DNA of 64,000 bases, taken from assembly GCA_044224905.1 (NCBI GenBank), contig JBGAJN010000002.1:744001-808000 (forward strand), in the 5' to 3' direction. A program made the translations under genes and the position numbers. Below, in pieces: positions 35,460-44,586 of this stretch; position 1 is the first letter of the stretch; the number at the start of each line of letters is the position of its first letter. The stretch comes from JBGAJN01 sp044224905. Its GTDB lineage: Bacteria > Verrucomicrobiota > Verrucomicrobiia > Limisphaerales > JBGAJN01. A model generated the notes under the pieces. The model was not told the origin of the DNA and did not search any database. It saw only the letters and a program-made list of their open reading frames with translations.

Positions 35460-35816
35460 TCAGTCGGCGCGGACGGTGTCTCCCGGTTGCGTTTGGCCGA
35501 GAATCAAATCGGCTGCGATATTTCCCCCATCGGAAGGCCCTGAGATCTTCAGCTCTCCCACTTTTTGCCCGTTACGATAGATGTTCATCTTGTTGCCGAT
35601 CGGCGGCAACGGCTTGAGGGAAAAGTCCACGACCACGAAGCGAAGTTCAGTGTTCACGCGCGCCACTTTGCCGACAACAGCGTTCGATGGGGCAGAAGTG
35701 GGGACGACGGGTCCGGCTTTGTTAACGGCGCCTGGTTTTGCATCGCCGGGCTTGGTGGAGCTGCAACCGGCCAGAATGAAACAGATGCCAAGTGCGAGTA
35801 AGGAATGTTGTTTCAC
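35460..35816 (-). CDS. Putative lipoprotein, hypothetical
   Basis: A 118-residue exported protein starting at a GTG. The N-terminus (KQHSLLALGICFILAGCSST) is a lipoprotein signal with lipobox LAGC and Cys at about position 18. A Pro/Ala/Gly linker is followed by a compact beta-rich domain (VVGKVARVNTELRFVVVDF, GNKMNIYRNGQKVGELKI, GNIAADLILG) that resembles small SH3-like or OB-like domains. Convergent to the preceding small gene with three bases between them. Function unknown. Confidence 0.75.
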   Translation of the reverse strand: MKQHSLLALGICFILAGCSSTKPGDAKPGAVNKAGPVVPTSAPSNAVVGKVARVNTELRFVVVDFSLKPLPPIGNKMNIYRNGQKVGELKISGPSDGGNIAADLILGQTQPGDTVRAD

Positions 35817-35868
35817 GCTTTCGAATTAAACGACCCTGCAGTCGAAACGTCAATGGGTGGAAATTATT

Positions 35869-35899
35869 TTGAATGGATTTTCCGATTTCGCGGTATAAT
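35869..35899 (+). promoter_or_regulatory. Putative promoter of the metal-efflux locus
   Basis: A perfect -10 box TATAAT at 35894-35899, 26 bases before the first ATG of the locus. A TTGAAT at 35869-35874 is the best -35 match but with a long 19-base spacer. A long-spacer promoter would fit activation by a MerR-type regulator, but no such gene or palindrome is seen. Confidence 0.5.
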
Positions 35900-35925
35900 G
35901 GATGTAGGTAAGCGTATCACTGATT

Positions 35926-36198
35926 ATGAATTTGAAGATGTTGCTGAGCGTGGTTCTGGCAGTTTCCTTGGTCGCGGTTGTGACGGCGTGCGCTGAGGCG
36001 AAGGGAAAGCCATATCCATTGAAAACCTGTGTGGTCTCCGACGAAAAGCTCGGCGGCGACATGGGCGAGCCATACGTCTTCGTTCATCAGGGGCAGGAAG
36101 TTAAATTGTGCTGCAAGTCCTGCCTTAAGGATTTCAACAAAGATTCCGCTAAGTACCTTAAGAAGATCGCTGCCGCGCAAGCCGCGCCGGCGAAATGA
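35926..36198 (+). CDS. Small exported TRASH/YHS-like metal-binding protein
   Basis: A 90-residue protein with a signal peptide (MNLKMLLSVVLAVSLVAVVTACAEA; possibly a lipobox) and a compact domain resembling TRASH/YHS metal-binding modules. This has Cys in TCVVSDEKLGG and the pair in VKLCCKSCLKDFNKD. It is the first gene of the efflux locus and overlaps the next gene by four bases. A periplasmic copper or silver chaperone role is inferred from the fold pattern and context; metal specificity is not shown by sequence. Confidence 0.8.
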   Translation: MNLKMLLSVVLAVSLVAVVTACAEAKGKPYPLKTCVVSDEKLGGDMGEPYVFVHQGQEVKLCCKSCLKDFNKDSAKYLKKIAAAQAAPAK

Positions 36199-36557
36199 CG
36201 AAGGCGGTAGGTGCCGCCGATAATTTGGAATTTGTGAAAGCAGTTTGGGCCATATTGTTCGCGCTGACGCTCCTTGTCGGGCAGTCGCCGTTGCCGCTCA
36301 AGGCTGATGCTCCAGCGACGTGTTGCGCGCAGAAGTCCTGCTGCTGCGTTACGCAAGCGGATCAAGATTCCCCGGTTCGACCCTTGGCCACTGCGCCGAG
36401 CGTGTCCTCACAAATCCAATTGGAATTCGTCCCGCACCTTGTTCGGTTGCTCCAGCCCCTTACGGAGCAGGCGATTTCAGTTTCCGATCACTCCTCCCTC
36501 CTCATTAAAGTGAGCGCGGCTCCGCTGTTTCAGCGGGACTGCGCTTACCTGATCTGA
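36195..36557 (+). CDS. Small Cys-rich exported/membrane protein of the efflux locus
   Basis: A 120-residue protein of unknown family. A hydrophobic segment (residues 13-29, FVKAVWAILFALTLLVGQ) is followed by a dense cysteine cluster, TCCAQKSCCC (five Cys in eight residues), then a polar region with a few hydrophobic patches. Its ATG overlaps the stop of the preceding metal-binding gene (ATGA), so the two are translated together. A metal-binding or sensing role is inferred from the cysteine cluster and position only. Confidence 0.65.
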   Translation: MTKAVGAADNLEFVKAVWAILFALTLLVGQSPLPLKADAPATCCAQKSCCCVTQADQDSPVRPLATAPSVSSQIQLEFVPHLVRLLQPLTEQAISVSDHSSLLIKVSAAPLFQRDCAYLI

Positions 36558-36679
36558 GTTTTCTCCCTTCACGCCCGTAGTGTGCCCTGATGGGGTGAAC
36601 TGCGGACTCCTCCTCTCTCGACGCGACCGTTTTGTCGTGTGCCGGTGTGTGAACTCGTCCGTGAAAACTCTTTGATCGT

Positions 36680-37984
36680 ATGAAAACTAGTTTGAAAATT
36701 TTGTCCATCGCTCTGCTGGTCTCCGCGTGGAGTGCGCAACATTCCGTATGCGCTGCAGAAACTTCAGGTGCGACAACGAATCTCCTCACGTTGCAATCCG
36801 TAATCGGCGAAGTCCTCAGCAATCATCCCGCGCTCAAGGCCGCGCGCGCCGGTGTGAATGCGATGGAGGCTCGAGTGCCGCAAGAGCGCGCGTGGGCCGA
36901 TCCGCGTGTCGGCGTGGATGCAGAGCGCGCCGACTCTGTCAATTTTACCGGCTTTAATGACTTGGAATGGATGGTTTCTCAGGAAATTCCAATCTCCGGC
37001 AAGAACCGTCAGCGCGCCCGTGCGGCGACGGCTGAGGCGGGCGCGGCGTCCGCGGAATTGCGCCGCCGTGCAGTCGAATTGGTTTCCCGTGCACGCGTGG
37101 CGTACTTCCGATACGGGAACGCGCGCGTGCAACTGGATTTGAATTCACGCACAGACGCGCTGCTCACCCAGTTCCGCGACGTGAGTCTGGAGAAATTCCG
37201 TGCCGGCACGCGCATGCAGGCTGACGTGTTGCTGGCGGAGACGGAGCTGGCGAAAAATTCTGAAGCGCGTCGCGATTTGGAGCGGCAGTTGTCCGAGGCG
37301 CAATCACAGCTCAACGTGGTGATGAATCGTTCGCCGCAATCTCCGCTTGGTACACCGGAACAATTTTCGCCCCGTCCTCCTCAGTTCGATCTTCTGAAAA
37401 TGCAGTCGATGGCGCTCGCGCATCGACCGGAGTTGGAGGCGGCGAAGAAGCGGATCGAAGCGAGTCAGATTCGCGTCGACCTCGCGAAACGTGCGTGGAT
37501 TCCTGATCCGGAGATTCGGGTCGAGGCCCGGCAATTCAGCCGAGGGGGATTTCAGGAATACGACACTGGGATTTTCTTCAGCTTTCCGTGGTTCAATCGT
37601 GGCAAGTATCGCGGTGCGATTAACGAGGCTCGCAGCACGCTCGAAGGCACGCAGCACGAACTCGAGGCGCTTGAGACCGAGACGCTCGGCATGGTCCGCG
37701 ATCAGTTGAAGAAGATCGAAACGTTCCACCATCACCACCAACTTTTCTCAGAACGAATCCTCCCGCTCGCGCGGCAGACCGTGGAAGCCACGCGTCTTGC
37801 CTACGCGAACGAGAAGGGAAGTTTCCTCGAACTCATCAATGCCCTGCGAACCGTGCAGGACTCCGAGGCCACGCTTCACAATCACCTGACCGACTATTTC
37901 ATCGCCGTGGCCGAACTCAGCGTGATGCTGGGTTCTCCCGCGGACGATAAGGCCGCGTTCGCCTCTCAAACTTCAACTCCCTGA
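36680..37984 (+). CDS. TolC family outer membrane efflux protein (CusC-like)
   Basis: Outer membrane channel component, 434 residues, with signal peptide MKTSLKILSIALLVSAWSAQ. The TolC repeats are visible as two OEP halves: VIGEVLSNHPALKAARAGVNA ... SARAVAYFRYGNARVQLDL-like helices, and MALAHRPELEAAKKRIEASQIRVDLAKRAWIPDPEI, which carry the typical HP.L..A and HRPEL.AA motifs. It is followed after four bases by the adaptor gene, so it forms the tripartite pump with the next two genes. Substrate assigned from the pump (Cu/Ag). Confidence 0.93.
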   Translation: MKTSLKILSIALLVSAWSAQHSVCAAETSGATTNLLTLQSVIGEVLSNHPALKAARAGVNAMEARVPQERAWADPRVGVDAERADSVNFTGFNDLEWMVSQEIPISGKNRQRARAATAEAGAASAELRRRAVELVSRARVAYFRYGNARVQLDLNSRTDALLTQFRDVSLEKFRAGTRMQADVLLAETELAKNSEARRDLERQLSEAQSQLNVVMNRSPQSPLGTPEQFSPRPPQFDLLKMQSMALAHRPELEAAKKRIEASQIRVDLAKRAWIPDPEIRVEARQFSRGGFQEYDTGIFFSFPWFNRGKYRGAINEARSTLEGTQHELEALETETLGMVRDQLKKIETFHHHHQLFSERILPLARQTVEATRLAYANEKGSFLELINALRTVQDSEATLHNHLTDYFIAVAELSVMLGSPADDKAAFASQTSTP

Positions 37985-37988
37985 GCGT

Positions 37989-39731
37989 ATGAAACCGAAA
38001 ATTATTCTTCTGATTCTCTTAGTGGCGGCAATCGCCGGCGGCGTTGGTTGGTTGACCGCGCGTCATTGGCCAACCGTCAGTTCATCCGTCGCTGCGCAGT
38101 CAACGGCGCGGCGAATCCTCTACTACCAAAGTTCAATGCACCCGTGGATCAAGTCCGACAAGCCCGGCAAGTGCACGATTTGTGGGATGGATCTCGTGGC
38201 CGTCTACGAAGGCGAGAAAGGCTTCGAGGTCGCGAATGGCATGGTGATGCTCAGCTCGAATCAGGTGAACGTGGTTAACGTTCAGTCCGCGCCCGTTCAA
38301 CGTCGCGCGCTGCGTCGCGCGCTGCGAGTTGCGGGAACCATCGAGGACGACGACACGCGGCACCGGATTCTTTCCGCGTATGTCGATGGCCGCATCGAGA
38401 AACTGTTCGTGAACTACATCGGGGCGGAAGTGGTGAAAGGCCAGCCATTGGCCGCGTTCTACAGTCCAAACTTGCTCAATGCTGAACGCGAATACCTGCT
38501 GCTCGCCACACCCAAAGCGGCGCCCAGCCTCGCTGCGGAACAGGAGCGGGTCTTCGATGCGGCGGAGCAACGCCTGCGGCGTCTCGGTCTTTCTTCCGAC
38601 CAGATCGGCGACCTGCTGAAGAAGCCGGCGAACGAAACCACCTCGCAATTGCTCGCGCCGATGACCGGCACCGTCGTGGCACGCAACGTCTACGAAGGCC
38701 AATACGTGAAGGAAGGCGATCGCTTGTTCGAGATCGCCGACTTTTCCAAGATGTGGTTCCTCTTCGATGCGTATGAGCGCGATCTGCCGTGGCTGCGAGT
38801 TGGCCAGACTGTGGAAGTGACGTCGCCTTCCGTTTCCGGGAAAACCTTCGCCGGCAAAATCAACTTCATCGATCCCAACCTGAAAGATATGACGCGTAGC
38901 GCCAAGGTTCGTGTTGAGATCGCGAATCCGCTCATCGAGCAAAGCGGTCAAAAGCGCCGCGAAATTCTCCACCGCGTTTACGCCGACGGTCTGGTGAACG
39001 TTGAGACGCCGATCGTGCTGGCAGTGCCGCGGCAATCGGTGCTCTCGCCGAGCGGGCAGCCTGTCGTCTATGTGGAGACGAGCCGCGGCGCTTACGAGCA
39101 GCGCCGCGTGAAGCTCGGTCGCTCCGGCGAGGACGCTTGGGAAGTGCTCGACGGCCTGAGCGAAGGCGAGCGCGTGGTGAGCGCCGGCAATTTGCTGATC
39201 GACGCTCAAGCGCAACTCAACCAAACCATCTCCACCGCGGCGGAACCGAGGTCCACCAACGCCGCTCCAATGACTTTGAACGAAACGCAGCAGAAGGCGT
39301 TGCGCGACCTGTTCGCTGCGGCGAATGCGGTCGGTGCCGCGTTGGCGCGCGATCAGGTGGCTGATTTCAACAAGCAATCTGACCAGCTTCACGGCTTGCT
39401 GCCGGTGCTGGAGAAAAGTTTTGCAGAGTCCTCTCCGATGCAGGCGTTGGTCGGTCGCGTGATTGGCAACGGGCACTTTGATGCCGCGAAGGATCTCGCG
39501 GAGGCGCGGAAAGATTTCCAACCTTTCAGCGCTGCGGTTGCTGAACTGGCAATGCAGATACGGACCAATGGCTCGGCGTTTGCCTCGCTGAAAGTTTTCG
39601 AGTGCCCAATGAGCGACCGCGCGTTCGTCGGTGCGCCGAAACGGAGCCGCTGGGTGCAAACGGAGGGCGCGATTCACAATCCGTTCTTTGGTGTCGACAT
39701 GCTGGATTGCGGCACGGAGGTGAAGCCATGA
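37989..39731 (+). CDS. Efflux RND periplasmic adaptor (CusB-like) with heavy-metal-binding and DUF3347-like domains
   Basis: Membrane-fusion protein of 580 residues. After an N-terminal anchor (residues 4-22) comes a heavy-metal-binding domain with YYQSSMHPWIKSDKPGKC and CTICGMDL (Met50, Cys62, Cys65, Met67), as in Cu/Ag adaptors. The barrel-sandwich, lipoyl and beta-barrel parts follow (LSAYVDGRIEKLFVNYIG, LLAPMTGTVVARNVYEGQYVKEG, SPSGQPVVYV). The C-terminal 150 residues resemble DUF3347, ending with FECPMSD and NPFFGVDMLDCG, which repeat the Cys/Met metal theme. The stop overlaps the pump gene start by four bases. Confidence 0.93.
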   Translation: MKPKIILLILLVAAIAGGVGWLTARHWPTVSSSVAAQSTARRILYYQSSMHPWIKSDKPGKCTICGMDLVAVYEGEKGFEVANGMVMLSSNQVNVVNVQSAPVQRRALRRALRVAGTIEDDDTRHRILSAYVDGRIEKLFVNYIGAEVVKGQPLAAFYSPNLLNAEREYLLLATPKAAPSLAAEQERVFDAAEQRLRRLGLSSDQIGDLLKKPANETTSQLLAPMTGTVVARNVYEGQYVKEGDRLFEIADFSKMWFLFDAYERDLPWLRVGQTVEVTSPSVSGKTFAGKINFIDPNLKDMTRSAKVRVEIANPLIEQSGQKRREILHRVYADGLVNVETPIVLAVPRQSVLSPSGQPVVYVETSRGAYEQRRVKLGRSGEDAWEVLDGLSEGERVVSAGNLLIDAQAQLNQTISTAAEPRSTNAAPMTLNETQQKALRDLFAAANAVGAALARDQVADFNKQSDQLHGLLPVLEKSFAESSPMQALVGRVIGNGHFDAAKDLAEARKDFQPFSAAVAELAMQIRTNGSAFASLKVFECPMSDRAFVGAPKRSRWVQTEGAIHNPFFGVDMLDCGTEVKP

Positions 39732-42700
39732 TCAACAAGCTTATCGAGTGGTCGCTGCGCAACCGTTTCCTGGTCGCGTGCGGGGTATTCCTGATCGTCG
39801 CGCTGGGCGTGCACGCGGTCTATCGCACGCCCGTCGATGCAATCCCCGACCTCAGCGAGAATCAGGTCATCGTCTTCGCCGACTGGGCCGGCCGTTCGCC
39901 GCAAGAGGTCGAGGATCAAGTCACGTATCCGCTGTCCGTGAACCTTCAAGGCCTCGCGGGAGTGAAAGCGGTGCGTGCGAATTCGATGTTCGGCTTCTCG
40001 CTCATCACGATCGTTTTCGAGGACAAGGTGGACAACTACTTTGCGCGCTCGCGCGTGCTGGAGCGGTTGAATCTCATTACCAGCCAGATGCCTGTCGGTG
40101 TGGTGCCGCAGCTCGGGCCCGATGCGACCGGTCTCGGCTGGGTTTATCAATACTACCTCGACGTGGATAAGTCGGCGTCGACCAACGGCGGTTACGATCT
40201 TGGTCAATTGCGCGCGCTGCAGGATTGGTTCATCCGTTACCAACTCAACGCGGTGCAGGGTGTCGCTGAAGTCGGTAGCATTGGCGGCTTCGTTCGGCAG
40301 TATCAGATCGAAGTCAGCTCGTTGAAAATGCGTTCGGCGAAAGTCTCACTCGCCGACGTGATGAAGGCCGTGGCCGACAGCAACCTCAACGTGGGCGGCA
40401 AGGTCATCGAAGAAAACGGAATGGAGTTCATCGTGCGCGGTATCGGCCTCGTGAAGTCGGTCGAGGATTTGGAGAAAATTGTTCTAATGGAGCGCGAAGG
40501 CGTGCCGATCTATTTGCGCGACGTGGCGACAATTCAGGTTGGCGGCGATTTTCGTCGCGGCGCGCTCGACATCGCCGGTCGCGAAGTGGTCGGTGGCACC
40601 GTGGTGATGCGCACGGGCGAAAACGCGATGGAAGTCATCCAGCGCGTGAAGGCCAAGGTTGCGCAGATCCAGCCCAGCCTCCCGCCGGGCGTGACGATCA
40701 AACCGTTTTACGATCGCAGCGAACTGATCGAGCGTACCATCGACACGCTCAAGCACGCGCTGACCGAGGAAATCATTCTAGTCACGCTCGCGCACATCAT
40801 CTTCCTGTTTCACTTCCGCAGCATCTTGATCGTCACGTTCCCGCTGCCGGTTTCGATTCTCATTTCGTTCGTGCTGATGAAGCAGTTCGGCATCACCTCG
40901 AACATCATGTCGCTCTCCGGTATCGCCATCGCCATCGGCGTGCTCGTGGACGCCGCGATCGTGATGACGGAAAATGTGATCCGGCATTGCGAGAAAGCCG
41001 AGGAGGCCAAGCCGCCGGGCGTGCGGCTGACGGCGCAGGAAACCTGGGACGTCGTTCTCGCCGCCTCGCAGCAAGTTGGCCGGCCGATCTTCTTCGCCAT
41101 GGTGATCATCATTCTCGCGTTCGTGCCGGTGTTCGCGTTGAGCGGACAGGAAGGAAAACTGTTCCATCCGCTGGCGTTCACAAAGACGTTCGCGATGGTC
41201 GGTTCGACTTTGCTGGCCGTGACGATTGTTCCCGTGCTGTGTTCGTTGCTTGTGCGCGGGCCATTCCACAGCGAAGACCGGAACTGGGTGATGCGCATCG
41301 CGCTTGCGATTTACAATCCCGTGCTCGATTGGGCGCTGCATTGGCGCAAGACGGTGATGGGCTTCGCCGTGGTGTTGCTCGCCTCGGCGCTCGTGATTGC
41401 GTTCGGATTGCCGCGCTCATGGCTGCATGAACTGGAGCAAAAAGGGTGGCCGAAGCTCGCGAACACCGCGAAAGGTTTTGGCCGCGAGTTCATGCCACCG
41501 CTCAATGAAGGCTCGCTCCTGTTCATGCCGGTGTTGCTGCCGAGCACCTCGCTGACGGAAGTGAAACGCGTCATGGCGTGGCAGGACCAGGTCATTAGTC
41601 AGACGCCCGAAGTCGCGTCTGTCGCGGGCAAACTTGGACGGGCGGAAACCGCTACCGATCCTGCGCCCGTCGAGATGATCGAGACGACGATCATGCTGAA
41701 GCCGGAGTTCATCCCCACGAACCGCACCTTCCTCGGCTTCATCAAAATCCCGACGACCGTGCGCAATCCCGAATGGCGCGACGGCATGACGAAGGAAAAA
41801 ATCATCGGCGAGTTGACGGAAAAACTCACGCAGGTTCCAGGTTATGTGCCCGGCTTTCTCCAGCCGATCGAGAATCGCATTCTGATGATCTCGACGGGTA
41901 TCCGCGCGCAGGTGGGGGTGAAAATTCTCGGCGACAATCTCGACGATTTGCAAAAACAGGCGTTCGAAGTCGAGAAGGTCGTGCGCACGGTGCCCGGCGC
42001 CATCGGCGTCGCGCCGAGTCGCGTGCAGGGCAAGCCGTATCTCGAAATCGAAGTGGATCGCGTGGCCATGGCGCGCTTCGGCCTGCGCGCGCAGGACGTG
42101 CTCGATGTCGTGGAGACCGGCCTCGGTGGCAAGAACGTGACGACCTCGATTGAGCGTCGCGAACGTTTCCCGATTCAAGTGCGGCTCGAACGCAACGAAC
42201 GCGAGGACATCGAGAAGCTCGGCGAAGTGCTCGTGGCGACGCCGACGGGGAAGATGATTCCGCTGGGACAGTTGGCGAAGATTCGCCGCGTTGTCGGACC
42301 AAGCGAAATCGCGAGCGAGAACGGTCGCTTGCGTGTGTTCGTTCAGGCGAATGTTTCGGAGCGCGATCTCGGCAGCTTCGTGAACGAGTTGCGTCGGCGA
42401 ATCGATGCCGAGGTGGTGCCGAAATTGCCGAAGGGCATGACGATCGAATACTCCGGCGAATACGAGAACATGCTCCGCGCCGCGCGCACGCTGAACTACA
42501 TCCTGCCGGCGACGATGCTGATCATCTTCCTGTTGCTCTACATGGTGTATCACTCGGTGAAGGAAGCGCTACACGTGATCCTTGCGGTGCCATTCGCGCT
42601 GACGGGCGGAATCTTTTTGCAACACTGGCTTGGCTACAATTTCAGCGTCGCCGTGTGGGTCGGCTACATCGCGCTGTTCGGGACGGCGATTCAAACCGGC

Positions 42701-43054
42701 GTCGTGATGGTGGTTTACCTTGAGGAAATGGTGGCAAAGAAGCGGGCGGAACGCGGTGGCAGCTTCTCGCGCGAGGATTTGATCAACGCGATCAAAGACG
42801 GGGCTCGTTTACGTCTGCGCCCGAAGGTAATGACAGTTGCCACCATTGTCGCGAGCCTGCTGCCGATCATGTGGAGCGATCGCACGGGTGCCGAGGTGAT
42901 GAAGCCTTTGGCAACGCCCGTGATCGGCGGAATGGTGAGCAGTCTCATCCACATTCTCGTGGTGACGCCGGTAATCTTCGCAATCCTGCGCGAACGGGAA
43001 CTGAAGAAGGAAATGAAGGACCGGGCAGTGTCGGAAAATCCGATCAGTGCTTAA
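39728..43054 (+). CDS. cusA: Heavy metal efflux RND pump (CusA-like, Cu/Ag type)
   Basis: Inner-membrane RND transporter of 1108 residues, proton-driven pump of the tripartite system. The start at ATG 39728 gives MINKLIEWSLRNRFLV, the canonical first helix. TM4 reads IAIAIGVLVDAAIVMTENV, the pattern of the monovalent Cu/Ag class of heavy-metal RND pumps. The porter region has GRAETATDPAPVEMIET and the C-terminal half TVATIVASLLPIMWSDRTG, both conserved in CusA. Its stop codon overlaps that of the convergent cyclase gene in TTAA. Metal class is inferred from motifs; the symbol follows the closest characterised system. Confidence 0.94.
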   Translation: MINKLIEWSLRNRFLVACGVFLIVALGVHAVYRTPVDAIPDLSENQVIVFADWAGRSPQEVEDQVTYPLSVNLQGLAGVKAVRANSMFGFSLITIVFEDKVDNYFARSRVLERLNLITSQMPVGVVPQLGPDATGLGWVYQYYLDVDKSASTNGGYDLGQLRALQDWFIRYQLNAVQGVAEVGSIGGFVRQYQIEVSSLKMRSAKVSLADVMKAVADSNLNVGGKVIEENGMEFIVRGIGLVKSVEDLEKIVLMEREGVPIYLRDVATIQVGGDFRRGALDIAGREVVGGTVVMRTGENAMEVIQRVKAKVAQIQPSLPPGVTIKPFYDRSELIERTIDTLKHALTEEIILVTLAHIIFLFHFRSILIVTFPLPVSILISFVLMKQFGITSNIMSLSGIAIAIGVLVDAAIVMTENVIRHCEKAEEAKPPGVRLTAQETWDVVLAASQQVGRPIFFAMVIIILAFVPVFALSGQEGKLFHPLAFTKTFAMVGSTLLAVTIVPVLCSLLVRGPFHSEDRNWVMRIALAIYNPVLDWALHWRKTVMGFAVVLLASALVIAFGLPRSWLHELEQKGWPKLANTAKGFGREFMPPLNEGSLLFMPVLLPSTSLTEVKRVMAWQDQVISQTPEVASVAGKLGRAETATDPAPVEMIETTIMLKPEFIPTNRTFLGFIKIPTTVRNPEWRDGMTKEKIIGELTEKLTQVPGYVPGFLQPIENRILMISTGIRAQVGVKILGDNLDDLQKQAFEVEKVVRTVPGAIGVAPSRVQGKPYLEIEVDRVAMARFGLRAQDVLDVVETGLGGKNVTTSIERRERFPIQVRLERNEREDIEKLGEVLVATPTGKMIPLGQLAKIRRVVGPSEIASENGRLRVFVQANVSERDLGSFVNELRRRIDAEVVPKLPKGMTIEYSGEYENMLRAARTLNYILPATMLIIFLLLYMVYHSVKEALHVILAVPFALTGGIFLQHWLGYNFSVAVWVGYIALFGTAIQTGVVMVVYLEEMVAKKRAERGGSFSREDLINAIKDGARLRLRPKVMTVATIVASLLPIMWSDRTGAEVMKPLATPVIGGMVSSLIHILVVTPVIFAILRERELKKEMKDRAVSENPISA

Positions 43055-44586
43055 GCGGCGACGATCCGGAAGATTTCCATTTCGCCTTTGCCTTTGATCT
43101 GCAGCAGACCTTGGGATTCGCCGTGGCAGGAATCTTTCACCTGTTTCCACGTCTCGGCGTTTACGCAGACTGAGCCGGCGGTCGCGGCTTGTTCCATGCG
43201 GGCGGCGGTGTTCACGGTGTCGCCCCACACGTCGTATTGATACTTCTTCCTTCCAACCACACCGGCGATGACGGGGCCGACGTGAACGCCGAGGCGCACC
43301 TGCCAGTGCGGAGGCAGCGACTTCGCGGCGGCGATCATGTCGAGGCCGCAACGCACGGAGTTGAGTGCGGGATTCTCCAGCGGAGCGAGCAATCCGGCGG
43401 TGGCCATGAAGGCGTCGCCGATGGTTTTGATTTTTTCCAAGCCGTGTCGCGCGGCGAGTTGTTCGAAAGCTTCCACGAGCGATTGCAGGTACGTGAGAAT
43501 TTGCTCGGGGTGATGCCGGTCGGAAAATGCCGTGAATCCGACGATGTCGCAGAAGAGCACGGCTACGTGCTCGAAGCGGCGCGGTTGAACCGCGTTGGTC
43601 GCCTTGAGTTCCGCCGCTACGTCGCGCGGCAGGATGATATGGAGCAATTCATCGGAGCGTTGCTTCTCCTCTTGGATCTGGCGCAGGTACGAAACCTCGC
43701 GGTCGCGGAAGCGCTTCTTTTCGAGGCAGGCATTGATGCGCGCCTGCAGCAGCACGGGATCGAACGGCTTGCGCAAGTGATCCTCGGCGCCCATCTGGAT
43801 GCAGCGGATCACGCTTTGTGATTCGTCGGACGCGGAGAGCACGATCACGGGCAGCGCGCGCAATGCGCCGTCGGCCTTCAAGTGTTCGAGCACTTCGTAG
43901 CCGTTCATCACGGGCATCTGAATGTCGAGCAGCACGAGGTCGAACTCGACGGCGCGGATTTTTTCCAGCGCATCGCGACCGTGTTCAGCGCGCGTGACGC
44001 GGTGACCGAGACGTTCAAGGCGGCGGGCGAGCATGTCGCGATTTGCTTCGTTGTCATCCACGACGAGCAACGAGCCGGGTTCGGTCGGCAATAGAATCTC
44101 GCCGATCGACGCGGGCGCTTGGGCGGCGAGCAACGCGTCGCGACGAACGAAAACCGTGGCTTCCGCATCCTGCGCGCCGCTAACTTGTTGAGCGCTGACG
44201 AACTTGGTGAACACGAGTTCCAGCAACTGCCGCGCGGCGTGGTGGATCTTTTGGAAGTCGGGAATGAATGCGTTTTGCCCGCGATCACTCGCTTCCTCTT
44301 GAAGCATCTCGGCGTAGCCGATGATCTGGTTGAGCGGCGTGCGAACCTCGTGATGCAGCGCGGTCTCGTCGAGCTTGCCTCCCGCCTTTTTGGGATCGAG
44401 CAGATCGTCGATCACCGTGAGGAGTTGCTGGCCGGCGGAGTGGATGCGTTGAAGATCGGGAATGAACGTTGTCTGGCCCTGGTCCTGCGCTTCTTCGAGA
44501 GACATCTCGCAGTAGCCGATGATGTGATTCAACGGCGTGCGGAGCTCGTGCTTCAAACTCGCCGGACGCGGGGACTCATCGCTCAT
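43051..44586 (-). CDS. Tandem HisKA - receiver - class III adenylate cyclase
   Basis: A 511-residue soluble protein. Two HisKA dimerisation domains come first (His13 in KHELRTPLNHIIGY; His79 in HHEVRTPLNQIIGY), with no HATPase domain after either. A receiver domain follows (VVDDNE, Asp221 in LLDIQMP, Lys in LRKPFD), then a coiled helix and a class III cyclase (about 340-505). Cyclase metal ligands are Asp347 (FCDIVGFT) and Asp391 (TIGDAF). Base-specifying Lys387 and Asp452 (YDVWGD) point to ATP rather than GTP; Asn459 and Arg463 are the transition-state residues. The HisKA copies closely resemble that of the kinase two genes upstream, suggesting they dimerise with or accept phosphate from it. 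The start overlaps the upstream REC gene stop (ATGA). Confidence 0.93.
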   Translation of the reverse strand: MSDESPRPASLKHELRTPLNHIIGYCEMSLEEAQDQGQTTFIPDLQRIHSAGQQLLTVIDDLLDPKKAGGKLDETALHHEVRTPLNQIIGYAEMLQEEASDRGQNAFIPDFQKIHHAARQLLELVFTKFVSAQQVSGAQDAEATVFVRRDALLAAQAPASIGEILLPTEPGSLLVVDDNEANRDMLARRLERLGHRVTRAEHGRDALEKIRAVEFDLVLLDIQMPVMNGYEVLEHLKADGALRALPVIVLSASDESQSVIRCIQMGAEDHLRKPFDPVLLQARINACLEKKRFRDREVSYLRQIQEEKQRSDELLHIILPRDVAAELKATNAVQPRRFEHVAVLFCDIVGFTAFSDRHHPEQILTYLQSLVEAFEQLAARHGLEKIKTIGDAFMATAGLLAPLENPALNSVRCGLDMIAAAKSLPPHWQVRLGVHVGPVIAGVVGRKKYQYDVWGDTVNTAARMEQAATAGSVCVNAETWKQVKDSCHGESQGLLQIKGKGEMEIFRIVAA

